DNA of 64,000 nucleotides, from positions 24,503 through 88,502 of the forward strand of contig JAZQQB010000041.1 of NCBI GenBank assembly GCA_045628865.1, given 5' to 3'. Source of the DNA: JAZQQB01 sp045628865. GTDB taxonomy: Bacteria > Bacillota > Clostridia > Lachnospirales > Lachnospiraceae. The notes under the pieces are model-generated. The model had not been told where the DNA came from. It worked only from the letters and a program-made list of their open reading frames with translations, and did not search any database. Position 1 is the first letter of the stretch, and each line of letters begins with the position of its first letter. The position numbers and the translations under genes were made by a program. Of this stretch, positions 9,837 through 17,556 are shown in pieces.

Positions 9837-10580
9837 TCAATCATCCAAGGAGATAATATCAAAATCACCATCAACACCCGTTTTAGTCTGCGTTTGAGTG
9901 TTGGAAATTTCCATGGCTTTTTTGGCAGCCTTTTTCATCATGATTTCTTCTTTCACTGTTGGAATCAGTTTTCCAAATAAAAGAACCACCATACCAAGTA
10001 TCGTTACACAACCACTGATAAATTTTGTCCATGCAAGCCTGATATCATAGGTTTTGATCACATAACCACCAGCGATTTTTTTTAGCTCAGAATCAGGCAT
10101 TTCAAAATACTCATTTAAAACCTCCAATGCATAGGTATAGTACTCCTCCTCAAGTGGAACGATCATACCATTCATTGGGAAACTCACAATCTTTTTTTCC
10201 CCCAGCATTGTATTCTTTGAGATTTCGTCCATAATCTCCACATTTTTATCATCTACGCTAGCCGCGATCAGATAAGGCGTTTCATACTCCACAAAGCCCA
10301 TAATATAGTAGGTTTCCGTTGCCATTGGAACGTCCACACCCTTTTTAAAATCTTTGCTTATATGAAAAGAATAAGAACGTTCTGCAAAGGACCCAAAAGC
10401 CTGGGTAATGGTATCACTGATATGATCCCCCTCCAAAAAATTTCCCTGTTCCACATCCTGAAAGGTTTTCGCATCCTTAAAATCACACAAAAGAAAGGCA
10501 TAGCTGGATGAAATCAGCCAGATACCTAACACCAGACAGCTCAAAATCACAAATAATTTCAAATGTTCCGACCTTGTCAT
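9837..10580 (-). CDS. Two-TM membrane protein of unknown function
   Basis: I do not recognise a named family. The 247-residue protein has a membrane helix near the N-terminus (LFVILSCLVLGIWLISSSYA), about 150 residues predicted outside the cell, a second helix (about 195-215) and a cytosolic tail rich in Lys, Thr and Asp. The start is set at 10580 because GGAGG lies 5 bases before this ATG; the frame is open 12 bases further. It is the first gene downstream of the lipase cassette ending at 10836, separated by a terminator and three hairpins, so an immunity role for that cassette is possible but unproven. Confidence 0.75.
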   Translation of the reverse strand: MTRSEHLKLFVILSCLVLGIWLISSSYAFLLCDFKDAKTFQDVEQGNFLEGDHISDTITQAFGSFAERSYSFHISKDFKKGVDVPMATETYYIMGFVEYETPYLIAASVDDKNVEIMDEISKNTMLGEKKIVSFPMNGMIVPLEEEYYTYALEVLNEYFEMPDSELKKIAGGYVIKTYDIRLAWTKFISGCVTILGMVVLLFGKLIPTVKEEIMMKKAAKKAMEISNTQTQTKTGVDGDFDIISLDD

Positions 10581-10594
10581 ACTAACCTCCATTT

Positions 10595-10692
10595 CGCTCC
10601 GCGAAATTCGGAGCGGTCTATTTGTGCACCCCCATAAAAAGGAGGTGAAACAAATAGACCGGTATGAAAAATATTCTATATTTCATACTTCC
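10595..10692. repeat. Three consecutive hairpins between lipase cassette and membrane gene
   Basis: Three stem-loops follow one another: CGCTCCG/CGGAGCG close to the membrane-protein gene, a long stem starting GGTCTATTTG and ending CAAATAGACC with an inner CACCCCC/GGAGGTG pairing, and GTATGAAATAT/ATATTTTTCATAC. A plus-strand AAAAAGGAGGTG is buried in the middle stem but has no start codon at usable distance. Confidence 0.6.
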
Positions 10693-10771
10693 CCCTAAAA
10701 ATACCAACAATCGCTATGTCTATTGTACAACAATTATCGGAATTTCGGCAATATAATTCTCGAATTGCAGA

Positions 10772-10813
10772 TAAAAAGCAGGAAATTGACAGATATTATG
10801 TCAATTTCCTGCT
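10772..10813 (-). terminator. Rho-independent terminator of lipase cassette 1
   Basis: Perfect 15-bp stem (10777-10791 with 10799-10813, arm AGCAGGAAATTGACA), 7-base loop, then a T-run on the minus strand. It lies 23 bp beyond the lipase stop codon. Confidence 0.9.
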
Positions 10814-10835
10814 CTACTATTTCTCTAGAATTCCC

Positions 10836-12227
10836 TTAGAATGAAAAACTATGTGTAATTCTAAGTGTTTCTGCAGAAGAAACCAGATTACTCTCATTTC
10901 TATCGTATTTACGATCAATCTTTTCAATTGCTTTTGCAAGCTTCTTTGATTTCTTTGCTGTTTCCTCTACACGGTTTACCAATGTAGCTGCAGACATTTT
11001 TACAGACCATAATGAAATACTATTGATTCTTGAGCGAATAACATCAAGTTCATCCGCAATTTGATATAACTCTTCCTGAATAATGAGCTGACGTTCTTCC
11101 ACTTCTCTCATTCTTCCAACGTTATAAATAAAATCAACATTCTTGTATTTTGAGCGTGCCTTTTTGGCTTTTTTAATCTTTTCTTTAATCGCTTTAAAAA
11201 TTACAACCGTCTTATGTAGATTTCGCACAGCACGTACTATTGGAAACATTCTTCCAAGTCTGCCATATACAAGCAATTCTGGAACAGCCCATAATCCATG
11301 ACCAAAGGTTGTCCTATCTAAATACTCTGTTAATCCACGGGCAAAATCAATCAATGGATCATGATGTTTTGAAATGATAATGTTTCCATTCTCGTCAAAC
11401 CGAACAAAACAGCTATCATGTTTTGTAAAATTGTATCCAAAACCGTATTCTTTTCCATCATCAACCTCAGCATAATAATTGGCAATTCCATCTGGAAGGT
11501 TCAACATACCGCCCACAAGACTCCACTGATAATGTGTGATCCTGTCTGCCATTTTTGCAATACCATCTCTATGAGCGTCAATATACTCCTGAGATACACC
11601 TGGACCATCTAAACTATACACCTGATCAATTCGATTCTGCATCGCTGCTGGTGCTTCGATCGCTCCTGACATTGCAAGGTTACCGCCTAAAGAATGTCCT
11701 GTCATTCCATATCGATACTGATCACCATACTCTCTATTAAGCATTTCCATATATCTTTTAGCTTCTGCCTGTTGTGGTGTTTCAGCACAGTTATGAAGGC
11801 CAAAATCATTTTCTATCCAGTCATGTTTAAACTGTCCTGGATTATCTTCTCCATTGGTTTCAAAATCTCCCTGATTACTTCCTCTAAAAGCAATGATTGC
11901 TTTACCCGGCTGTGTTTCATACACACATGCGGCAAATCCGGTTGTTTCTGAATGATCCACTGGTTTTCTAACAATCCAATCAGCACATTCTGACTTACCG
12001 TTCTTAATATCTTTTAAAAGATCCAAACGATACTGATATTCATCCAAGGTCATTTTGTCAACCTTATCTGAACGTTTGATAGCAGAAACACTAGCCTCAA
12101 GTTCCTTAATATATTCTGGATGCGACTTGATAATTTCCTGCAGAGATTTATCTTTATCTTTTACTGGATCTATTTCTATATAGGAAAGCATCGCTGCTAA
12201 TTGCATCTCTTTATCTGTATATGCCAT
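10836..12227 (-). CDS. Class 3-type lipase with C-terminal helical domain, putative type VII effector
   Basis: 463 residues. The N-terminal two thirds is an alpha/beta hydrolase: AFRGSNQGD oxyanion region (113-121), nucleophile elbow GHSLGG with Ser179, and SLDGPG with a likely catalytic Asp207. The last 120 residues are a charged helical hairpin with SLW near its turn, like half of a WXG100/LXG domain, and no signal peptide is present. Lipase first and helical targeting domain last is the order described for the S. aureus type VII lipase TslA. It ends a five-gene run behind three WXG100-like genes and has a full paralog at 50241-51866. Effector status is inferred. Confidence 0.8.
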   Translation of the reverse strand: MAYTDKEMQLAAMLSYIEIDPVKDKDKSLQEIIKSHPEYIKELEASVSAIKRSDKVDKMTLDEYQYRLDLLKDIKNGKSECADWIVRKPVDHSETTGFAACVYETQPGKAIIAFRGSNQGDFETNGEDNPGQFKHDWIENDFGLHNCAETPQQAEAKRYMEMLNREYGDQYRYGMTGHSLGGNLAMSGAIEAPAAMQNRIDQVYSLDGPGVSQEYIDAHRDGIAKMADRITHYQWSLVGGMLNLPDGIANYYAEVDDGKEYGFGYNFTKHDSCFVRFDENGNIIISKHHDPLIDFARGLTEYLDRTTFGHGLWAVPELLVYGRLGRMFPIVRAVRNLHKTVVIFKAIKEKIKKAKKARSKYKNVDFIYNVGRMREVEERQLIIQEELYQIADELDVIRSRINSISLWSVKMSAATLVNRVEETAKKSKKLAKAIEKIDRKYDRNESNLVSSAETLRITHSFSF

Positions 12228-12230
12228 GAT

Positions 12231-13055
12231 TTACACCTCCTGATATTTCTTTTCGAACTCTTCAATTGTAGTGATCATCTTACCCTTTTCAAAGGAAAGT
12301 ATCTGACTCTTGAAGCCTTCCATAAAATCACTCAAATAACTATCATCATACTTTGTAAAGAAATTGCTATATGCGATAGCCTCCTCTAATTTTTCTTCAT
12401 CTGCATAAGTAAAAATAATTTCTCCCGAAATACCAGAAAGCTTTTTCACTACATTATCTAACACTTCATATAATTTTGCAGGTGGTAATTCCATCAAAGA
12501 AAATGTATCTGCTGCAATGTAAATCTGAAAGATTTTTTCCGGATTTTCAGACATGTATGTGGAAAGACTGATTTCTGGATCATCTGAATTACAAAAATGT
12601 CCATTTACATCAACCTTCATAACATATTCTTCTACATGTCCTGCCAGGGCACTTTCCACTTGTTTCTTTACCTGTTCTTCTGCACATGCATTCACATATT
12701 CATCCGAAACCAAACCGCCTCCATTAGGAACAAACGTAAATCTAAAGTTTTGAGATCTGTTATCTGTAGGATATGCATATCCAATTACACATCCTGGATG
12801 TGCAGATCTTCCTGGAGTAGAACGATATACCGAAAATGGTTTTCCATATTTTTCCATCAGGAAACCTTCGCCTTCCTCATTCATCTCACGAATCATTTTT
12901 TCTGCATCTTCTTCAGAAAAATCAAGTAATGCCTGAAGTGCTTGTTTTTCCTCTTCTGTCAATTCTTCTTCTGCCAATTCTTCTTTTGTTAATTCTTCTG
13001 TATTTTCTTCTATATTCTGATTTACCAATTCATTTTTTGTTTCTTTTTCTTCCAT
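12231..13055 (-). CDS. Cassette 1 partner protein, unknown function
   Basis: 274 residues, soluble, no signal peptide. An N-terminal stretch of about 50 residues is extremely acidic (ENTEELTKEELAEEELTEEE) and is followed by a globular part. Residues EEQVKKQV and IYIAAD resemble EEEVKKQL and IYLQAD of the 229-residue protein at the same position in the second cassette, so the two are probably homologous. Start set at 13055: AAGGA lies 9 bases before this ATG, while the longer frame begins inside the ribosome site. Chaperone, adaptor or immunity roles are all possible; 3 bp separate it from the lipase gene. Confidence 0.75.
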   Translation of the reverse strand: MEEKETKNELVNQNIEENTEELTKEELAEEELTEEEKQALQALLDFSEEDAEKMIREMNEEGEGFLMEKYGKPFSVYRSTPGRSAHPGCVIGYAYPTDNRSQNFRFTFVPNGGGLVSDEYVNACAEEQVKKQVESALAGHVEEYVMKVDVNGHFCNSDDPEISLSTYMSENPEKIFQIYIAADTFSLMELPPAKLYEVLDNVVKKLSGISGEIIFTYADEEKLEEAIAYSNFFTKYDDSYLSDFMEGFKSQILSFEKGKMITTIEEFEKKYQEV

Positions 13056-13079
13056 GACCATAGATCCTTTCTGCAAAAT

Positions 13080-13403
13080 TTATAAAAGTACATCACCTGG
13101 CAATGCTGACGCAACTTCTTCTGCAACTTGCTCTATCTGCAAATAAGTACCGGCAATTTCCTTTAATCTAATTGGTGTATCTGAAAATCTTTTCATGATT
13201 TCATCAATTTCATGTTCTGCATGTCTATACTTTCTCAAATGTGCATTACTTGCATCTCCAATCCAATAAGTTCCCATTTTCGCTGCGACGTCTGCCATAA
13301 CCGACAGATCATGGCGCATTGATCGAATCTGTCTTTCAACGGTATCCGCCTTCTGAAATAATACTTCAGGGGTTACATTTAATTGAATACTACCTAAGTT
13401 CAT
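13080..13403 (-). CDS. WXG100-like small helical protein (type C of cassette 1)
   Basis: 107 residues of helix-turn-helix character with YWIGDA at the turn, the WXG100 signature. The C-terminus ends ALPGDVLL, matching ELPGDILG of the protein at 52953-53294, its clear paralog. Such proteins pair with effector helical domains for type VII export (family knowledge). It lies between genes B and D of the cassette, with good ribosome site AGGAG. Confidence 0.85.
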   Translation of the reverse strand: MNLGSIQLNVTPEVLFQKADTVERQIRSMRHDLSVMADVAAKMGTYWIGDASNAHLRKYRHAEHEIDEIMKRFSDTPIRLKEIAGTYLQIEQVAEEVASALPGDVLL

Positions 13404-13428
13404 TTCACTTTATCTCCTCTGCTAATCA

Positions 13429-13734
13429 TCAAATCTTAATTGCATTAATTACATCATGAATTTCATTCTCATTTCTGACATATTCCTTTTTTGCATGTTC
13501 ACAAGCATCCAGATAATTTGCTAAAAATCCGAATATCTCCTCAAGGTAATTCTGATCATGTTCAAACTGTTTAACATATTCTGCATTTGCAGCACCGGTC
13601 CACATTTTATTCAAATCATTCATATCTGAAATAATCATATGTAATCTGTCTTGTATGGTATTATATCTGTTCTCAAATTCATCAAGATCATGTTCAAATG
13701 TATTCGTATTGATTCCAACTTCGTTATTTTGCAT
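13429..13734 (-). CDS. WXG100-like small helical protein (type B of cassette 1)
   Basis: 101 residues, two predicted amphipathic helices around KMWTGAA, a canonical WxG turn. A YVRNENEI stretch and an IKI end resemble YEKNER and IKV of the paralog at 53354-53644. It has no signal peptide. Spacing to the next gene is 25 bp. Likely a secreted or co-secreted partner of the lipase; this is inferred from motif and position. Confidence 0.87.
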   Translation of the reverse strand: MQNNEVGINTNTFEHDLDEFENRYNTIQDRLHMIISDMNDLNKMWTGAANAEYVKQFEHDQNYLEEIFGFLANYLDACEHAKKEYVRNENEIHDVINAIKI

Positions 13735-13765
13735 CTTACTCTCTCCTATCCAATGAAATTAAGTA

Positions 13766-14116
13766 TTAAAAAGAATGACCGCCACTAGAATGTCCTTTAA
13801 TCACTTTATTTCTCATCATCTCTGCAATTCTTACCGCTTCCATTTCCGCATCATAAGTGGTTCTTGCAATAAAGCGAATCGTATTTGCCATTCTACGAAA
13901 CTTCTTTTCAAGACTTTCTACTTCTTCTTGAAATTTTCTATTCTTTCTATTATATAAAGTACCATTTTTACCTTTCCAGCCTGCTGCTGTTCCATCCATT
14001 ACTGCTTCCATCTCTCTAGCTGCAATTCTCTTTACTCGATCAGCAAGTTCATCTAATTCGTCAGCTCTTCTCTTCGCTTCATCATAATCCAACTGAATCT
14101 CATGTCTTTCTTTCAT
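13766..14116 (-). CDS. WXG100-like small helical protein (type A of cassette 1)
   Basis: First gene of cassette 1, 116 residues, highly charged and helical. GWKG marks the turn and YDAEMEAVRIAEMM lies near the C-terminus, mirrored by YEAEMKAITIAKTI in the paralog at 52611-52931. It ends in a Gly/Ser/His tail (GHSSGGHSF) missing from the paralog. Ribosome site GGAG. The promoter region just upstream carries two LytTR-like repeats. Confidence 0.85.
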   Translation of the reverse strand: MKERHEIQLDYDEAKRRADELDELADRVKRIAAREMEAVMDGTAAGWKGKNGTLYNRKNRKFQEEVESLEKKFRRMANTIRFIARTTYDAEMEAVRIAEMMRNKVIKGHSSGGHSF

Positions 14117-14186
14117 TTTTCGCTCCTTCTAACAATAAATCAATATTTTATCTTTCCGCGTTTACTCCGCTCTTTTTGATAATGTC

Positions 14187-14254
14187 ATTTTATCACCCCC
14201 CAAAAATTTTTGTACGAAATACGACAAACGACACATAAAACACGACGAACGACA
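14187..14254 (-). promoter_or_regulatory. Putative LytTR-type regulated promoter of cassette 1
   Basis: Two direct repeats TGTCGTTYGTCGT (minus strand; 14242-14254 and 14221-14233) start exactly 21 bp apart, two helical turns. 28 bp after the second comes an extended -10, TGATAAAAT (hexamer 14187-14192), with no good -35. This geometry is that of promoters activated by LytTR response regulators (ComE, AgrA). The regulator is not in the window. Confidence 0.5.
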
Positions 14255-14270
14255 TTTTTTATCTTTTTTC

Positions 14271-14429
14271 CACATTTTGTAACTGTTCAGAGCCATGCGA
14301 TTTTAAATACAACTAAAAGCATAAGCTCGCTTAAAAGCTTTTAGTTGTATTTAAAATCATTTGGCGAGCACGCCACATAAGTATTTTTCGAAGAAAAATA
14401 CGCATGGCTCTGAATAATTACCACATTTT
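14271..14429. mobile_element. Structured mini-insertion element, copy 1, with 8-bp target duplication
   Basis: The 143-bp element at 14279-14421 begins GTAACTGTTCAGAGCCATGCG-like and ends as its inverse (CGCATGGCTCTGAATAATTAC-like), about 20 bp inverted termini with few mismatches. It is flanked on both sides by CACATTTT (14271-14278, 14422-14429). Inside lie a 22-bp stem starting GATTTTAAATAC and a short GTATTTTTC/GAAAAATAC hairpin, giving a three-way-junction fold. No coding capacity. Confidence 0.85.
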
Positions 14430-14485
14430 AATAACATCTCCCGTCTTACGTTTTTGGTTTTACGAAGAAACAAATACGAATCAAC

Positions 14486-14515
14486 TTTACATGTGCCTTT
14501 CATATATGCTATATT
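14486..14515 (+). promoter_or_regulatory. Promoter of fabV, upstream of element copy 2
   Basis: TTTACA, an 18-bp spacer and an extended -10 TGCTATATT lie between the two element copies. If used, the fabV messenger carries the whole second element in its leader. Confidence 0.5.
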
Positions 14516-14537
14516 ATTTTGGTATTCAAAGTAATTT

Positions 14538-14696
14538 AAAAATTTGTAACTATTCAGAGCCATGCGATTTTAAATACAAATTAGAGCATAAGCTTGCTTA
14601 AAAGCTCTAATTCGTATTTAAAATCATTTGGCGAGAACACCACATAAGTATTTTTCAAAGAAAAACACGCATGACTCTGAATAGACAAAAAAATTT
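14538..14696. mobile_element. Structured mini-insertion element, copy 2, in the fabV leader
   Basis: The 143-bp element at 14546-14688 has the same length, direction and termini as copy 1 (start GTAACTATTCAGAGCC) and is flanked by AAAAATTT on both sides (14538-14545, 14689-14696). The inner stem differs in sequence from copy 1 yet still pairs: TTAGAGC/GCTCTAA here where copy 1 has CTAAAAGC/GCTTTTAG. It ends 16 bp before the fabV ribosome site. Confidence 0.85.
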
Positions 14697-14717
14697 CATA
14701 TATCTAGGAGGTTATTT

Positions 14718-15878
14718 ATGATCGTTGCACCTAAATCAAAAGGTTTTATCTGTACAACAGCTCATCCAGTGGGATGCCGCGAGAATGTAAAAAGACAGAT
14801 TGCCTACGCTAAATCTTTAAAGAAAGTAAACGGACCTAAAAAGGTCCTTGTGATCGGTTGTTCTACAGGATATGGGCTTGCATCAAGAATTGCTGCAGCA
14901 TATGTTTCTGGCGCTGATACTCTTGGTATCATGTTCGAGAAAGAATCTAATGGAAAAAGAACTGCTACTGCCGGCTGGTACAACACTCTTGGTTTTGAAG
15001 AATGTGCCAAAGCTGATGGCTTATATGCCAAAACAATCAACGGAGATGCTTTCTCTGAAGAGATCAAGAAACAGACTATTGAAACAATCAAAGCTGATTT
15101 CGGTAAAGTAGATATGGTTATCTATTCTTTGGCTGCTCCAAGAAGAACAGATGTGGATGGAACCTTATACAGCTCTGTATTAAAAACAGTTGGAAAAGAA
15201 TACACCAACAATACATGGAACCTTGGAAATAACCAGGTTGAGCCAGCACATATCACTCCAGGTACCGAAGAAGAAATCAAAGCTACCATCAAAGTTATGG
15301 GTGGTGAAGACTGGGCTGCCTGGATCAAAGCCTTAAAAGAAGCTGATGCTATCGAAGATAATGCTGTTACTGTAGCATACTCATACATCGGACCAGAATT
15401 AACCTTCCCAATCTATCATGATGGAACAATTGGTCAGGCTAAGAAGCATTTATATAACACTTCTTTAGAGATTACTGATAACTATAAGGAATCAGGAATC
15501 AAGGCTTACGTTTCTGTAAACAAAGCTTTGGTTACACAGTCATCAAGTGCAATTCCTATCGTTCCTCTTTATCTTTCTATTCTTTATAAGATCATGAAGG
15601 AAAAGAATCTTCATGAAGGCTGTATCGAGCAGATGTGCAGACTTTTCAACGAAAAGTTATACGCTGGAGAAGTTGTTGTTGACTCTGAAAACATGATCAG
15701 ACTTGACGATTGGGAAATGAAACCTGAAGTTCAGGACGAAGTAACTAAGATCTGGACTATTGTAAATTCTGACAACATCCATGACCTTGCTGATTGCGAC
15801 GGATACTGGAATGATTTCTACCAGATGTTTGGTTTCAGAATTGATGGCGTTGATTACGATGCTGATGTAGATATCTAA
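14718..15878 (+). CDS. fabV: FabV/Ter-type trans-2-enoyl-ACP/CoA reductase
   Basis: NADH-dependent reduction of the trans-2 double bond of enoyl-ACP (fatty acid synthesis) or crotonyl-CoA. 386 residues, slightly below the usual 395-400. The dinucleotide site GCSTGYGLASR is at 48-58. The catalytic pair has the FabV spacing Y-x8-K: Tyr233 and Lys242, unlike the shorter spacing of FabI. AGGAGG lies 6 bases before ATG. Monocistronic, ended by a terminator at 15884. Sequence alone cannot decide between ACP and CoA substrate. Confidence 0.93.
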   Translation: MIVAPKSKGFICTTAHPVGCRENVKRQIAYAKSLKKVNGPKKVLVIGCSTGYGLASRIAAAYVSGADTLGIMFEKESNGKRTATAGWYNTLGFEECAKADGLYAKTINGDAFSEEIKKQTIETIKADFGKVDMVIYSLAAPRRTDVDGTLYSSVLKTVGKEYTNNTWNLGNNQVEPAHITPGTEEEIKATIKVMGGEDWAAWIKALKEADAIEDNAVTVAYSYIGPELTFPIYHDGTIGQAKKHLYNTSLEITDNYKESGIKAYVSVNKALVTQSSSAIPIVPLYLSILYKIMKEKNLHEGCIEQMCRLFNEKLYAGEVVVDSENMIRLDDWEMKPEVQDEVTKIWTIVNSDNIHDLADCDGYWNDFYQMFGFRIDGVDYDADVDI

Positions 15879-15883
15879 TATAC

Positions 15884-15917
15884 AAAAGAGGATGTGAATC
15901 ACTTCACATCCTCTTTT
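15884..15917. terminator. Bidirectional terminator between fabV and SCP2-like gene
   Basis: Perfect 15-bp stem (arm AAAAGAGGATGTGAA) with 4-base loop, T-rich on both strands. It serves the convergent fabV and SCP2-like genes and overlaps the last codons of the latter. Confidence 0.92.
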
Positions 15918-16270
15918 AATTCACCGCCTAGGCAAATCTTATCTTTTTCTTTAAAAACAATCTTTTCAAACAGGAGCGTTTTTCTCATACTTCCTTGAAT
16001 CTCAATAAGTCCATCAGCATATGCCTGTCTGGAATTGATCCTACCTTCCATAAGGTCAACCAAGACATCACTGGAAACGGTCATCAACGCATCTTTATCA
16101 TAATAATCGTATGGTTCAACACAAATCTCACGATTGGCAATTTCAATATAAAATGTACCTTCTCCCTCTCCGGTTATATTAATCTGTATGGCACAATGTT
16201 CATAAATTGCCCGTGCATCTGCACCCTCGAAGCGATCACGCATCTTCTCGACAAGCTGTTCATATGTCAT
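15899..16270 (-). CDS. SCP2 sterol-binding-like domain protein
   Basis: 123 residues, a single SCP2-type lipid-binding fold: beta-strand rich first part (GEGTFYIEIANREICVEP), then the family-like MEGRINSRQAYADGLIEIQG, close to the GKxNPxxAFxxGxIKVxG pattern. No signal or membrane helix. Binds a hydrophobic ligand by family analogy; substrate unknown. Convergent with fabV, which may hint at acyl lipids, but this is weak. Confidence 0.8.
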   Translation of the reverse strand: MTYEQLVEKMRDRFEGADARAIYEHCAIQINITGEGEGTFYIEIANREICVEPYDYYDKDALMTVSSDVLVDLMEGRINSRQAYADGLIEIQGSMRKTLLFEKIVFKEKDKICLGGELKEDVK

Positions 16271-16437
16271 GTAGCATTACCCCTTTTTGTTTTAACCTCT
16301 AGCATCTCATATATTACGTGACACGAAAATATCACACTTATACGATACCGTTTCAACCACCTAATGTCAATGAATTGTCGCATTTTAGAGGATTATCGAA
16401 TTTATTCTAACACAATAATTGCTTTTTTTTCAATATT

Positions 16438-17313
16438 TTAACCAATTTCAAGTTTTTTCTCCATAAACCGATCCATAAACGCTTCCATCTCTACAATTGA
16501 CTGATTGGTCTCCTCCACATCATTTCGAAATGAAAAAAGCTTTGTTAAGTATCCCTGCTCTTTAACAATGCGAAAACTGATAGGAAATTCAAGTTCAAAT
16601 ACTAGTGAACAATGGGAAATATATCGATCAATAGCTGTTTTTTTCAAGGCATGCTTGATACAGGAACACTCAAAAAACTGTTCCTTCACGGCAGGTGTGA
16701 TCACCCCTGTTCGTACCTCTTCCTTCGTAGCGTTATAAACCGTTTCGATTGGAAAATCGATATTCACCTTTAAGATATCAATTTTATCCGCATCTCTAAT
16801 GATCTTGCAAAACAAACGTGTTCTTTCATCAAGATCCTCTGGCATACGAAATACATTATGATAATTGATGGCATCATAAATGATCTGATCTAAGGATGGA
16901 TCATTCACAAACTCTCTGATTTTTCCAACCTTGCTAACTGGAAAATCCTTTCGAAGTAATGCATCTGCCTCATAAGCCGACATGCCGCCCTCCATCAATT
17001 CTTTCGCCTTAGCCACTACCTCAGGGAACAAAAGCTTTACACCATATTTCGCATGGTCTACAGATTTCGAATCATCAAAGGTCCCAAAATCCTTGATCTG
17101 CTCAAATCTGCCAATATCATGCAAAAGTCCGATCAGCCAGGCCAGATCCACATCCTCCCTGGACAGTCCAAGATCAAGTGCAATCCGTTCGCTCAAATGA
17201 TTCACACGAAAGGTATGTTCAATCTTTAACTGGATCTTGCCATCCGAAGCATCATAATTAGATATATATTCTTCAAAAACTTTACTTGTTTTTTCTCTAT
17301 CGATCACACACAC
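16438..17313 (-). CDS. HD-domain phosphohydrolase
   Basis: 291 residues with the HD metal site in order: HTFRVNHL (His33), LLHDIGRFEQ (His65-Asp66) and RDADKIDI (Asp174/176). Cytosolic. Such proteins hydrolyse nucleotide or phosphate esters, and the substrate is not predictable. GTG start at 17313 preceded by TGAGGA at 7 bases; the nearby upstream ATG is out of frame. Transcribed alone. Confidence 0.85.
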   Translation of the reverse strand: MCVIDREKTSKVFEEYISNYDASDGKIQLKIEHTFRVNHLSERIALDLGLSREDVDLAWLIGLLHDIGRFEQIKDFGTFDDSKSVDHAKYGVKLLFPEVVAKAKELMEGGMSAYEADALLRKDFPVSKVGKIREFVNDPSLDQIIYDAINYHNVFRMPEDLDERTRLFCKIIRDADKIDILKVNIDFPIETVYNATKEEVRTGVITPAVKEQFFECSCIKHALKKTAIDRYISHCSLVFELEFPISFRIVKEQGYLTKLFSFRNDVEETNQSIVEMEAFMDRFMEKKLEIG

Positions 17314-17465
17314 GATTCATTCCTCAACTTTCTACTTCGTTCGAATCAACATTGTACACCAATCAGTCCAATAATGCTAGATAGTATCCTATAAAGATTA
17401 GGGTGTCAAAAGCCCCAAAAACGGATTCTACGAATTGTTCCGCGCCTTGCGCTCCCACAATCCTA

Positions 17466-17506
17466 CAAAACAAAAGCGGCCTGGATTGCGATTCCAGACC
17501 GTTTTG
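17466..17506 (-). terminator. Rho-independent terminator
   Basis: Stem CAAAACGGTCTGGA with TCCAGGCCGCTTTTG (one bulge, one G-U pair on the minus-strand RNA) followed by TTTTGTTTTG. It ends the candidate small RNA or the recJ-thioesterase transcript. Confidence 0.75.
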
Positions 17507-17556
17507 TTTTTCTTTATGAGGGGGGAGATAGTGAGTGTTTCAACTATCTGATAGAT
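17466..17556 (-). ncRNA. Candidate small RNA of about 90 nt with C-rich segment
   Basis: A promoter-like TTGTAC-16-TATACT (17564-17591) is followed by a hairpin AGATAGT/ACTATCT (17526-17549), an unpaired CTCCCCCCTC, and a strong terminator stem (17471-17506) with T-rich tail. There is no open frame. The exposed C-tract could pair with G-rich ribosome sites. It could also be a late leader or trailer; only expression data would decide. Confidence 0.4.

Noticed and set aside
8264..9877. Longer murE start at 9877
   Set aside because: Would overlap the preceding gene and read through a promoter; the start at 9730 has the ribosome site and the family N-terminus.
10640..10755. Plus-strand AAAAAGGAGGTG followed by a 30-codon frame starting at 10663 (MKNILYFILPP...)
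   Set aside because: The start codon is 16 bases from the ribosome site and the site is buried in a hairpin; no sign of a type I toxin-antitoxin pair.
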